A stretch of 64,000 nucleotides of DNA from assembly GCA_023014335.1 (NCBI GenBank), contig JAECYW010000005.1:3348001-3412000 (forward strand), read 5' to 3'. A program made the position numbers and the translations under genes. The notes under the pieces are model-generated. The model saw nothing but the letters and a program-made list of their open reading frames with translations. It did not search any database and was not told the DNA's origin. Of this stretch, positions 11,159 through 21,130 are shown in pieces (the first letter of the stretch is position 1; each line of letters begins with the position of its first letter). The stretch is from Galerina marginata. Lineage: Eukaryota > Basidiomycota > Agaricomycetes > Agaricales > Galerinaceae.

Positions 11159-11452
11159 TGAGGGAATTCAAGTACCTCGAGACGCGGAATCGGACTAATC
11201 CGAGTGTTCTAGAAATTCGAGTCTGTGCTCGGACGCCTCCAATGTTGCGGAGGAAGGACACAATGTCTGTGTGTCCTCTTTCAACTGCGCAGTCCAAAGG
11301 CGTCATGTTAACTGAACCTCCATGAGCAGAGCATCAAAATTAATCGAACGCAGTACATACAAGACTTCACGTTGACAGTCACGCCATTCTCGACCAGGAA
11401 GCGCACAATGTCTAAATTGCCGAATCTTGCAGCCTCGGCCAAAGACCAGCTA

Positions 11453-12564
11453 CCTGAATGCCTCTGAGCGGACAGGCGTAATCATTCAAACACAGGGTGT
11501 ACCTTGGCTTTTAACATCCACACCCTTCTCGACCAGGAAGCGCACAATATCTAAATTTCCGGATCCTGCAGCCTCGCCCAAAAGCCAGTGCCCTGAATGC
11601 CTCTGAGTGGACAGGCGTAATCATTCAAACACAGGGCGTACCTTTGCTTTTAACATCCACGCCGTTCTCGGCCAGGAAGCGCACAATGTCTAAATGGCCG
11701 TATCTTGCAGCCATGCCCAAAAGCCAGCGCCCTGAATGCCTCTGAGCGGATGAGTGTAATCATTCAAACTCAGGGCGTACCTTCGCTTTTAACATCCACG
11801 CCGTTCTCGACCAGGAAGCGCACAATGTCTAAGTGGCCGAATCTCACAGCCTCGCTCAAAGACCGGCTGCCTGAATGCCTCTGAGTGGACAGGCGTAATC
11901 ATCCAAACACAGGGCATACCTTGGCTTTTAACATTCACGCCCTTCTGAACCAGGAAGCGCACAATGTCTAAATTGCCGGATCCCGCAGCCTCGCCCAAAA
12001 GCCAGCGCCCTGAATGCCTCTGAGCGGACGGGCATAACCATTCAAACGCAGGGCGTACCTTCGCTTTTAACATCCATGCCGTTCTCGACCAGGAAGCGCA
12101 CAATGTCTAAATGGCCATATCTCGCAGCCATGCCCAAAAGCCAGCGCCCTGAATGTCTCTGAGCGGATGAGTGTAATCATTCAAACTCAGGGCGTACCTT
12201 CGCTGTTAACGTCCGCGCCATTCTCGACCAGGAAGCGCACAATATCTAAATGGCCATATTGTGCAGCCCGGATCAAATGCAAACTGTCTGAATGCCTCTG
12301 AGTGGACAAGTGTAATCATTCAACACAGGGCATACATTGGCTTTTAACGTCCACACCATTCTCGACCAGGAAGTGCACAATGTCTAAATTGCCGGATCCT
12401 GCAGCCCTCCCCAAAAGCCAGGTCCCTGAATGCCTCTGAGCGGACAGGTGCAATCAGTCAATCACAGGACATACCATGGTTGTTAACATCCGCACCATTC
12501 TCAACCAGGAAGCGCACCATGTCTAAATTACCAGATCCTGCAGCCTCGCCCAAAAGCCAGGTCC
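11453..12564. repeat. 139-bp exon-intron array encoding ankyrin repeats
   Basis: Nine consecutive units repeat every 138-139 bp (90-nt exon plus about 49-bp intron). The tenth unit is the one split by the hAT element. Introns are nearly as similar between units as exons, with motifs such as GG.CGTAATCATTCAAACACAGGG. Expansion therefore occurred by tandem duplication of whole exon-intron units. Confidence 0.85.
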
Positions 12565-12664
12565 CTGAATGCCTCTGAGTGGACGGGCGCAATCAGTCAA
12601 TCACAGGGCATACCTTCACTGTTAACATTCAGACCATTCTCAACCAGGAAGCGCACAATGTCTA

Positions 12665-12672
12665 AATTACCG
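12665..12672. repeat. 8-bp target site duplication of the hAT element, left copy
   Basis: AATTACCG immediately before the element; the same eight bases follow the element at 18699-18706. Neighbouring ankyrin exons carry the uninterrupted equivalent (AATTGCCGGATCC, about 11971). Confidence 0.9.
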
Positions 12673-12839
12673 TAGGGCTGAGCACGGGTGCGGGTCCTCA
12701 CAGGTAACCCGGAGGTATACCCGTGGGAATACCCACAGGTTGTGTGACCTGCGGGTCCGGCTCACCTGCGCTGACGGGTCCTTGAGGATCCAGGCTTGGA
12801 TTTTTTGGCCAACAGGTAACCCATGGGTACCCGCAGAAT

Positions 12840-13860
12840 TTATATATATTATTTTTGTTTTTTCGGTGCATCATAGATGCCTAGTGAGTCTAAAGAATAG
12901 TCAGTGCAGAGCCCCTGCAAATCGGATCGGACAAGTCAGGTGATCGCGGAACACCTCAACGCGATCAAACAACAAGCAGCAAGTTGAAGTTGAATCTTTA
13001 TCTCATCTCCCCCTCCATCGTCCTCTCGCGTGCCGCCGCTGAGGTACACCTTACGAAGGCAATCTGGTAACCCCCGCTGTGAACCCTACACCTCCGATAC
13101 ACGCTACTACCCTGTAGCTGAACATCGACGCCTGTCGCCTTCAACTACTCAGTGCTGCGTACCGCCGACACCCATGCACCTCGACAATGTGTATGCAACA
13201 CGATACATCTTGGCTCAGAACTCCCCCGGCTGTCGCACCACGCAAACAAGCACGAACGGACACAAAACGTCGCCAGATCACAAAGAGTTCTGGCAGTAGA
13301 CGGGCGTCTAGACGATGAAATGGATTGGCGGGATGTAACCGCAAATAATGACAGCCCCAAAGTCAGTGGGCTCGGAAAAGGCAGTGAGGGCACGGCGAGG
13401 AACATAGGTGCGTAGTTAGCCCATCCCATTTGACATAGCTGACCACTCAGCCCTAATTCTCGCACAGAAAGTCATGGCGCGGGTTTCTTACCTGCGCCAG
13501 ATCACCATAACACGGTCAAACCATGCTTTGACCATCGACATCGATTCGAGCCGACCCCTCAAGGACAACGTTCAAATGCAGCACCAGCGCCATCCTCCAC
13601 TGCTTCAGTGGAGGGGTAATACCAACGGCGGGGACAGGTGCCTCCGCCGTCGCATGTGGTTCTGCTGTATGCATATTACGTCGCCGTGCATCCTGGCCCT
13701 TTCGATTGGACTTTACAGTCAATGTCTAGAACGGTTTCATGACGACGGCGCTGTAATTCCGTACAAGTAGATTATTTCATATTAATTCAATTCTACTTTT
13801 TCATCAGTTTTCCTTACTTTCGCTGAACATTCCGATCAACTGAACTGTTAAGATTTCGAA
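12840..13860. other. hAT left interior, no firm gene
   Basis: Short overlapping frames occur on both strands (13030-13299 plus, 13145-13465 minus, 13474-13770 plus), but none shows a domain or a convincing splice structure. It may hold an untranslated leader or degenerate passenger sequence. Confidence 0.35.
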
Positions 13861-13871
13861 GGTTACAGAAA

Positions 13872-14331
13872 CTAATCTACAAGGGGTTCGAGAGGGGGCA
13901 TCTCGTCGTCTTCTGGTAGCGGGGCGTGTAACTTGAAATGAAATATGGTAAGTGTCAATAACTCTCTCCCGCATTAACCGGACTCACCTCAATAAAGACC
14001 AGGACAGCCTGTAACGCTGAAAGGATGGCATCCTGTCCAGCACCGGAATTAACTTTATCTCTGACCTGATCCCAGAGCCCCATAACTTGCGCCATCTTCC
14101 CAGCATCAAGGTTCTGTCGGGCGAACTGCCATGCCTGTCCTTTCGAAACGAGGTCGATAACGTGCTGGAGACATCGCGTCCGCGGTAAACGCAAAGGGGC
14201 AGGGAAAGGTGCGTTCAAAAGTGCATTTGGTTGAGTACCGGCATTGACGATCTAGAGCTATAATTGAGCAGAGAGTGTACAACATAAGAAAAACCGCTCA
14301 CAGGTGCAGTGTTTGTCGGATTCACGGACAT
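13872..14331 (-). CDS. Small spliced gene carried by the hAT element (117 aa)
   Basis: Three exons: 14302-14331 (MSVNPTNTAP), 13988-14251 and 13872-13931. Introns are GTGAGC...CTAG (50 bp) and GTGAGT...CAAG (56 bp), all junctions phase 0. The total of 354 nt ends in TAG. The middle exon encodes a probably helical stretch (QHVIDLVSKGQAWQFARQNL..., then ALQAVLVFIE). The C-terminus is acidic and proline-rich (LPEDDEMPPLEPLVD). No family recognised. Its position in the element, opposite to the transposase, suggests a passenger or accessory gene. Confidence 0.5.
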
Positions 14332-14524
14332 ATTTGGCCTGGGGGAATTATTGACCTCTTTTTCGATCCTTAGATATTGAACATTTTAACTCTTGCCTCC
14401 TTCAATCAACACGGTGGTATGCCTTCCTCTTTTCCGGCGTTTCATGTGATGTCCGATGTTCATTCATGGGTTTCCAACTCATGTGCGGCACAGCTCAGGT
14501 GAGAGCTTAATTTCCAATTTTTTA

Positions 14525-14826
14525 TCATTCGGGGCCTGACAACGCCAACCGTAGAAACAGCCTTAGGTGAACAAAGGAGCCGTCTTGGAAGAGATAGCGG
14601 TCATCGGGTGCAACTTGCATAACGAATTCAGAATCCGCGGCGTTATCGCAGATTGGCAGATACACGGTGTTCGATTGAACTATCGCAGACATTCGTGAGT
14701 ATTTCTTCATTTCTTCTTGACTTGACGTGAAACTGACCCACTCTTTCTCCAGGATACTTAACTTCTGACGCCAGCTCATATTCTTTCTCGCTCCCCCCAC
14801 TACCAAATTCTGTAAGCGCGTTCACT
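14525..14826 (-). CDS. Possible 3' exons of a second passenger gene
   Basis: Two exons, 14738-about 14826 and 14525-14679, join in frame across GTCAGT...GATAG and end ...RYLFQDGSFVHLRLFLRLALSGPE. The 5' exon cannot be placed with matching phase. The plus strand of the same stretch also has good splice sites (GTGAGT...CTCCAG at about 14696-14752) and an open frame of about 58 codons, so strand is uncertain. It may equally be the transposase leader. Confidence 0.3.
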
Positions 14827-15237
14827 GGTGGGTTATCTTTTCTTTCTGCATAAGCACAAGTTGAGGAATCACCTGCTTCTCACTCTATAGTGTTCGTTTC
14901 CCTGGCCGCGATCATGGGACATGTATTTCATGGCCATTGGCGCCCTCCAGCCTTGGATGCTGCATGCGCTCAGGTACATTGTTATTTATCTCGATAAAAT
15001 GGCGTAATCTGACCGACTTTTGCCAGTATTGGCGACGCAATACCAGCGAATGATAAGCCGGTGAGTTGTTGATTTTTACATCACCTTCCTACCCTCTCAT
15101 TCCAATCCCCAACGCTCAGACTTCAAGATTCCAGCGCCTGATAAAGTACATCCCACCCAGCAATAAAGCAAGGTACTGTGCCGGGATTTCTTTTGATGTC
15201 GATTTCTTAAACTAACTACCACTACACTACCTTGCAG

Positions 15238-18200
15238 ATGCCGCCAAAGCTGTATCCGCCGCGGTCGTCACCTCGACCAGCGCGGGATCGAAGACTTTCG
15301 AACAAGAAACGGCGCGCTCTCGGCCTTCCTTCTGACTCCTCGAGCTCTTCCAGCTCCAGCTCCAGCGGCTCGGAATCCGATTCCAATAAATCACCTCAGC
15401 CTGCGCATCGTTCCGGAGACGAGGGAGACGAGGAGGTTGATGATGGCGATCGCACTGCTGGATCGAACGTTGAATCTCACCCAACGTCTTCGATGCTTCA
15501 TCGATCACATTCAACCTCCAGTCTCGCATCCGAGCCTCCTATGTCCATCGCTGCTGCTGGTGCCAGGTCGGGCGATCTCTCAAAGTTCGATAAGCGATAC
15601 AAGACAGATTCGACCAGTGATGCAGACGTCCTCAGTATGTGTCTGATATTCTTTTCGATCTTCTCATTCCCTGAACGTCCTCTAGAAAAACAGATGGAGA
15701 ATTGGTCATCCGAAGTTTACAAGCACTTCAAGATGCCGCCAGCCATTTCTGTCAATAAAGGGGTTGTTACTTATGTTTTCACTTGCACTGCGTACGTTAT
15801 TTGCGATATTCAAGGTGACAACTACTCATAGTGTTCCTTTAGCCACCCTTCTATCTCAGTCACCCGAGCACGGCATGACGAAAGTACCGGAAATCTTGGC
15901 CGCCACGTCAAGAAGTGTGAGCCCGCAGACTCGACACAAACTCGCGCTCTCGCTGCCTATGCCTCCGGTTCGCAGTATACGCCGGAAAAGCATCGCCTGA
16001 AGGTCGCACTCTGGGTCGCCAATCGCAACCGTCCATTTGCAATTGTCGAAGATCCCGAGCTCCTCGACATCTTCACAGATCTTAACCCCCACTGCAAGAC
16101 TCCGGGACGCCACACTGTTTCGAGAGACGTCAAGGAAATCTTTAAGCTCAGTCGTAAAACGGTTAGCGCTTTGCTGCAGGCAAGTTATGTTATTTTTACT
16201 TAACACTCTCAAACTAACGCTCCTTAATGTTATAGAAGTACCCCGGGAAGCTGCCCCTCATCGGCGATGGATGGACCTCGCCGAACCAGATCTCGTTTGT
16301 TGGTGCAAATACAATCGTGATCATCGACGGAAAGTTAACTTCAATTGTCCTTGATTACATCAAGTGAGGGCTTTCTCGTGTCAATCTTATTGCATGTTCT
16401 TGTGCTTACCGTTTTATGTAGGGCCACAAAGGCCCATACTGGTGCCTACCTCGCTGCCCGCATTGCTGAATGCTTGCGAGAATACGGCATCGAGGACAAG
16501 GTAAGTAAAAGTCAAATCTCAAATCTCAATGTCTCATCAAGTCTTAGATTTTGAGCTTCACGGCTGACAACGCCTCAAACAACGACACTCTTGTTGACGA
16601 GTTGGCTAGTCTAATCCCCTCGTTTGGTGGCCGTCAGTACCGCGTGCGTTGCTTCGCGCATGTGCTTAATCTCGTTACAAAAGTCAGTTCTAAATTTTAA
16701 GCATGTAAATCTATAATCATACGTTTTACAGGCGGTTTTGTCTCAGTTTACCCGCCCGCTTAAGAAGAGTGCGGTCGGAGACGACACCAACGATGACGAT
16801 CTTGGGGGAGGCGAGGCCATCGAAGCTGACCCAATTGATCTCGAACTCGATATGCTTGAGGACGAGATGAATGGTGATGGGGTCGGGGATGAAGAGGTGG
16901 TGGCGGATGACAGTAACGAAGCCGACGAGGTTGCTGGGGATGTGCTCGCGAGCGATGCCCGCGCTATTGACAGTGTTATTAGTGAAGCTACGGACAGTAT
17001 CCGCCTTGAATCCTTGCCCGCGGCTCAAGCGAATACTGGGCGAGTTTCAATCGCGAAGGTAAGTAGATAAAACTCACGCCATGATTATACTGATGCACAT
17101 TTTTTGTCTTTTCTAGATTCGTACACTAGCCATCAAGATCGCCAATAGCCCTACTCTTCAGGAGGAGCTGCAGAACTGCTGTCGTGATGTCAAGATCGAT
17201 CCCAAAAAGATGATCCGCGACGTTCCAACTCGATGGAACTCCACTGCCGAAATGCTCAAACGCGCTCTCGACCTTGCCCCTGCCCTCAAGATTCTTGTTG
17301 TCAAGGCAGAATACAATAAGGTTGGTCGTGGTGTCCGTCTCGAACGCTTCAAGCTTTCTTCCGAGGAGTGGAAACTTCTCTCTGACCTGTCGCCGTTACT
17401 TGATGTAAGTCTTCGGCTTTATCAACAGAAATTGACTGAGCTTTTTCAATAAGGTCTTTCTCTTTGCGACCAATGAAATCTCGAAGAACAAAGTCCCGCT
17501 CATTCACCAGGTTATTCCTTTTTTTGATACTATCACAACTGCACTTGAGGACACCATTGACGATGCAACATTACCACTCGTCGTCCGTCACGCTGCCCTG
17601 CGGGGCTACTTTATGTTGAACAAGTACTATTCTCTTACCGACGAGACCGTCGTCTATCGAGTTGCCATGAGTAAGTTTCCTCGCATGTTGATTTCTTATT
17701 ATTAATGAATTGTGCCGATTCGACAGTCCTTCACCCCCGCTACAAGACGACTTATTTCACTCGCGCAAAGTGGCCCACGCTGTGGATTTCTAATGCGGAG
17801 GCTTTGGCTCGCACAATTTGGACGAAGGACTACAAGAAATCAAGTGTTTCTCCATCCGAGACTATAGTTGAGGAGGCGAGGACATTGAAAGGGAATGACG
17901 TGAGTCACAGTAGCTCCTTCTATAATCATGTCATCAATTGGTCTTCTGTCTAGCGCTTTTCAGCGGCGCGGAAGTACTTCAATGTTCTCCGTGATGACAC
18001 CACTCCTGTTGATGCTCTCGACGACTGGTTGAGCAGCCCGATTATCAACACCCGCCAGGATCCTATCACTTACTGGACGGGAATGCAGATTACCGGTCAT
18101 CCATTGGCTCGAATGGCACTTGACTTCTTGTCGATCCCTGGTAAGTATTATTTGAATATATCTCTTCAATCCTTGTTAAATGCTAATACCTATTTAACAG

Positions 18201-18442
18201 CAAGTTCTACTGACGTCGAGCGCTCGTTTTCGAAAGGTGGTCTCACAGTTTCAAAGTTTCGGCACTCATTAGCAGATGAGTCTGTGCGCGCGGCCTCAGT
18301 TCTTGGCACATGGTCAGAAATCAAAGGTGCGATTCCCAGAGAACTTATTCTTGAGTTGTTCGAGGACAAGCCGAAACGACCGAAGAAGAAGAAGCAGAAG
18401 TTAAATGAGGCGGCTGCGGCAGATGTTATTGAAATTTCTTAG
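15238..18442 (+). CDS. hAT transposase, BED finger and dimerisation domain (871 aa)
   Basis: Twelve exons: 15238-15634, 15686-15791, 15843-16179, 16236-16363, 16422-16500, 16548-16682, 16732-17058, 17117-17404, 17454-17670, 17727-17899, 17954-18140 and 18201-18442. They sum to 2,616 nt with every phase matching. Domains in order: Ser-rich N-terminus (about 34-50); BED zinc finger with W139, VY, HF and ligands C166, H169, H189, C193; catalytic core with LIGDGWTS (D291) and TADNASNN (D356); an acidic insert (about 410-450); the RW pair (542-543); and a C-terminal dimerisation block ASSTDVERSFS (E798 probable third acidic residue). A basic tail (KPKRPKKKKQK) may be a nuclear signal. It would cut and paste the host element in the nucleus. 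All known hAT landmarks are kept and no disabling change is visible. Intron 3 uses a GC donor. Confidence 0.9.
16180..16235 (+). other. GC-AG intron in the transposase
   Basis: The exon ends CTGCAG and the intron starts GCAAGT, ending TTATAG. Only this choice keeps frame (LLQ then KYPGKLPLIGDGW); the nearby GTTATG does not. GC-AG introns with GCAAGT are a known minor spliceosomal class. Confidence 0.75.
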
Positions 18443-18698
18443 TTCTACCTCAGTTTTTTTCATCGAATAAATTTATTTAGACTATGTTTGTTTTTACCTG
18501 CGGGTATACCCATAGGTACCTGTGAATACCCGTCGTCTCAGGTATACCTGTGAGTACCTGCAACCTGCGGGTTTTTGACCTGCGGGTCTGGGTGAACCGT
18601 GGGAAAATACCTGCGCGGGTCTAGGTATTGGTTTGGCGCTGAAATTACCTGTGGGTACGGGTCCGGGTAACCTGCAGGTGCACCCGTGCTCAGCCCTA
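18443..18698. other. hAT right subterminal repeat region
   Basis: After the transposase stop, an AATAAATT near 18467 could serve as a polyadenylation signal. From 18495 onward the sequence is a dense series of CCTGCGGGT / TACCTGTG / GGGTATACC variants up to the terminal inverted repeat. Confidence 0.7.
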
Positions 18699-18706
18699 AA
18701 TTACCG
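18699..18706. repeat. 8-bp target site duplication of the hAT element, right copy
   Basis: AATTACCG, identical to the left copy, followed by GATCCCACAGCC, which continues the ankyrin exon. Confidence 0.9.
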
Positions 18707-20255
18707 GATCCCACAGCCTTGCCCAAAAGCCAGTTCCCTGAATGCCACTGAGTGGACAGGTGCAATCAGTCAAACACACGGCGTACCTCGGCTGTTAACG
18801 TCTGCGCCATTCTCGACCGCACAGCACACATTCGCAAAATGGCCATGTGTTATTGCATGCAGCAGAATAGTGTCCCAATTCGCCCCGTTCTCGCACAGAA
18901 AATGCACAATGTCCAATTGGTTTTCGAGTCCCGCGCGAAGTAGCCAATTACAGTTCACATTGACTGGATGGGAGCATGGGTGAGTTGTTGCAAGCTGCTG
19001 CCTCTATACATACCTGGCGTGTCTCCAATGAGCCATCTCCAGCGATAAACATCGCTCCAAGGCACCTTGTCATGATAATCGCGGAAGCCCTCCACCGCTT
19101 CCCCCCAGGCCGTTTTCCGCCCAAATAGTAACCCCAAAGACGTTGTCGTTGACAGGTACCTAATCAGTCCCCGGATTGGAAGCACCAGGAGCAGTAGCGC
19201 GAGTGTTTGCCCCAGCGTCCAAATGGTATCCTGGCCCGCCTCACGTGATTCGTTCTCGGATATCGAGCGCTCAGTGTCAACGATGAAGATGACGTTGATA
19301 GCGAAAAGCATAACGAGGCTGAGCGCCACACACCGCACTGCTACCCGCTCCCGTTTCTTTGGATTCTCCCTGTTTTGAAGAAAGCAGAGCGAATAGGGAA
19401 TGAGGATCAAGGCCGTAGGTAGGATGAGGTTGACGATGGGAACCAGGACAGCGGTGTAGAAGATGAGGGAAATGACCCGTAGCCCTAGAGACGCCATGGG
19501 CAAAGTGCGGCGGAGCACGGAGATGGTGGCATTCGGTGGGCACGAGGACGAGATGCCAAAGCTCATGGGGTGGGACCAGAGCCAGACGCCCACCCCACCC
19601 ATGAGCGAGAGGTGGAGACTGCCAATCAAGACAGCTGAATCCAGCAAGGGCTCCGCTTTCCCCTGTGCAAATTGATCCGTTGTCTGTGGTTTCTGCTGTG
19701 GAGATATGTCTGCCGTCTCGACATCCCCGGGTGCAGATTTGTTTTCTGTGGTGCACTTCAAAGACTGGCGAAAGGGATGAAGGACGAGCGCCCTCCAACT
19801 CCACTCTCCAGCTCGCGGAGTCCAGATTTTGCGATGGAGGATGAGGACGAGGTAGATGAATGTATTCGTGTTGTTCAGCCAGCTCAGATTGAGCACTAGC
19901 GCGACGTGGTAGTTGTCCAAACCCTGATCTGTTTTTGCCTGCAAAATAGCGGATAGGAGTAGGCCAAAGGCAGTGAGGAGGATGTTAGTCGACTGATCCT
20001 TGATGAACTCGCGCTCGCTCTTGCTGATTTTCCCGTCATTGAACAGAGCGACGGCGGCAGGGACGAAGCTGAGGAGATTTTGGGCGTAAGTTGCGGAGCG
20101 GACGCCGATACCAGAGATGTCGGTGTTGGTGCAGTCAAGACTCGCCATGGTGGTGGGGAAAGAAAGTCGTTATACATGTTCGGGTCGTGTTCGCAGACGG
20201 CAGCCATGACAAGCTGCACGCCACAAGTAGGCTTTGTTCGATTGGTCTTTTGAGA

Positions 20256-21130
20256 TCAGGCTGCGGCATAGTTAAGTAGCTGGCTGTCCTTCGCGTGAGC
20301 TTCCTTCTGCGACCTCCAATTACAGGTCTCCTCCCATGTGCCTGGCTTTTGTGGGTGGAGGAAGAAGCACCTCGACCGGCTGGGGAAGCTGCAGACGAGG
20401 CGTTGCTGCAGCGTCGGCACTGCCTCGGGCTGCAGGTTTAAATTCATCCTCAAGCGCAGGCACATCCGCAGCTTCCCCTCCGTACTAATTTTCGGGCTGA
20501 CCGGAAAGTAGAATGGGGTGTCAGTACCGAAAAGAAAGTAGGAGTAAAGAAAAATAACAAAAATAATAACAAAAATAACAAAAGCCTAAAGGAAAAAGAA
20601 TCGAAGAGAAAACACACCCGGCATAATTGTTCATCATCACCTACTGGCTACAGTCAGGCGATACGCCTTCCAATATGTCAGAAGGGTTCGTGAACAGCAG
20701 GCCCACGACCATCGTCGCCAGTGCAGCGGCATCAGCTCGAATACCAGCACGAGCGCGGAGGTGTTGCCTGTGCAGAAGATGACTGTGTGGGGTCTGGTGT
20801 TGAACCATGTGAGGAGGTTGAGGATGCTAGTTGGGATTGAATAGGTTGTTATCTGGCGAAGTCGGGCGGAGGTAAGTGACTGCGAGAAGGAGGAGGAGGA
20901 GTGAGTGAGTGAAGTGATGAAAAGGACTCACTCAAAACAACGCCCCACGGGGACCAGCGGGCGGCGACAAGGAGGCGAGAAGCAGGTTGAAGCCCTCGTT
21001 TGTAACGTACATCACGCCTAGCGAGATGCTGCTGTCCGCTGCTATGTAGGTCATGGTGCGCAGCAGATTCCAACGGGGCCCGTTCGCGATGTCCTGTAGC
21101 TTCAATGCTGCGGAAAGCTGAATCTAAGCA
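20256..21130 (-). pseudogene. Repeat copy 2: membrane gene relic
   Basis: Retains the last-exon boundary (TGACCGGAAAGTAGAATGGG, 20499), the A-rich intron, the CACCCGGC boundary near 20617 and an internal donor. On the minus strand near 21030 a segment reads ADSSISLGVMYVTNEGFNLLLAS, the best preserved version of a block also found in copies 5 and 10. The 5' exons with CSYDAK and the CACGTG site are missing, so this copy is truncated at its 5' end. Confidence 0.5.

Larger units (their letters stand above)
12673..18698 (+). mobile_element. Complete autonomous-looking hAT transposon (6,026 bp)
   Basis: Terminal inverted repeats of 19 bp, TAGGGCTGAGCACGGGTGC, are present at both ends, flanked by the 8-bp duplication AATTACCG; both are hallmarks of hAT elements. 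Both subterminal regions (12690-12835 and 18495-18695) are packed with variants of ACCTGCGGGT and GGGTACCCG in both directions, the usual pattern for transposase binding in this superfamily. Inside lies a spliced transposase with no stop or frameshift that I can find, plus a small spliced gene on the other strand. Identical inverted repeats and an intact target duplication suggest recent insertion. Confidence 0.92.
11079..20148 (-). pseudogene. Membrane-ankyrin fusion gene, split by a hAT transposon
   Basis: Exon 1 (19014-20148) encodes about 378 residues with hydrophobic segments near 53-72, 82-104, 170-191, 220-240, 238-257, 272-290 and 310-332. The start MASLDCTNTDISGIGVR and the segment NLSWLNNTNTFIYL are typical of an unnamed Agaricomycete membrane family. 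Exon 2 (18787-18963) adds about two ankyrin repeats. It is followed by a regular series of 90-nt exons, each one repeat (WLLG.AA..G.LDIVRFLVENG.NV), starting at 18737, 12564, 12425, 12287, 12148, 12009, 11870, 11731 and 11592. A 93-nt exon starts at 11453, and the terminal exon is 11079-11317. Junctions are phase 1. The exon starting at 18737 is interrupted by the hAT element. Without the insertion and one 8-bp target copy, the summed coding length is 2,454 nt, in frame (817 aa). I infer loss of function in this allele unless the element excises. Confidence 0.75.

Noticed and set aside
11350..12700. Regular 139-bp periodicity resembling a CRISPR or satellite array
   Set aside because: Each period contains a 90-nt ankyrin-encoding exon with matching splice sites and phase; the periodicity is that of a spliced gene.
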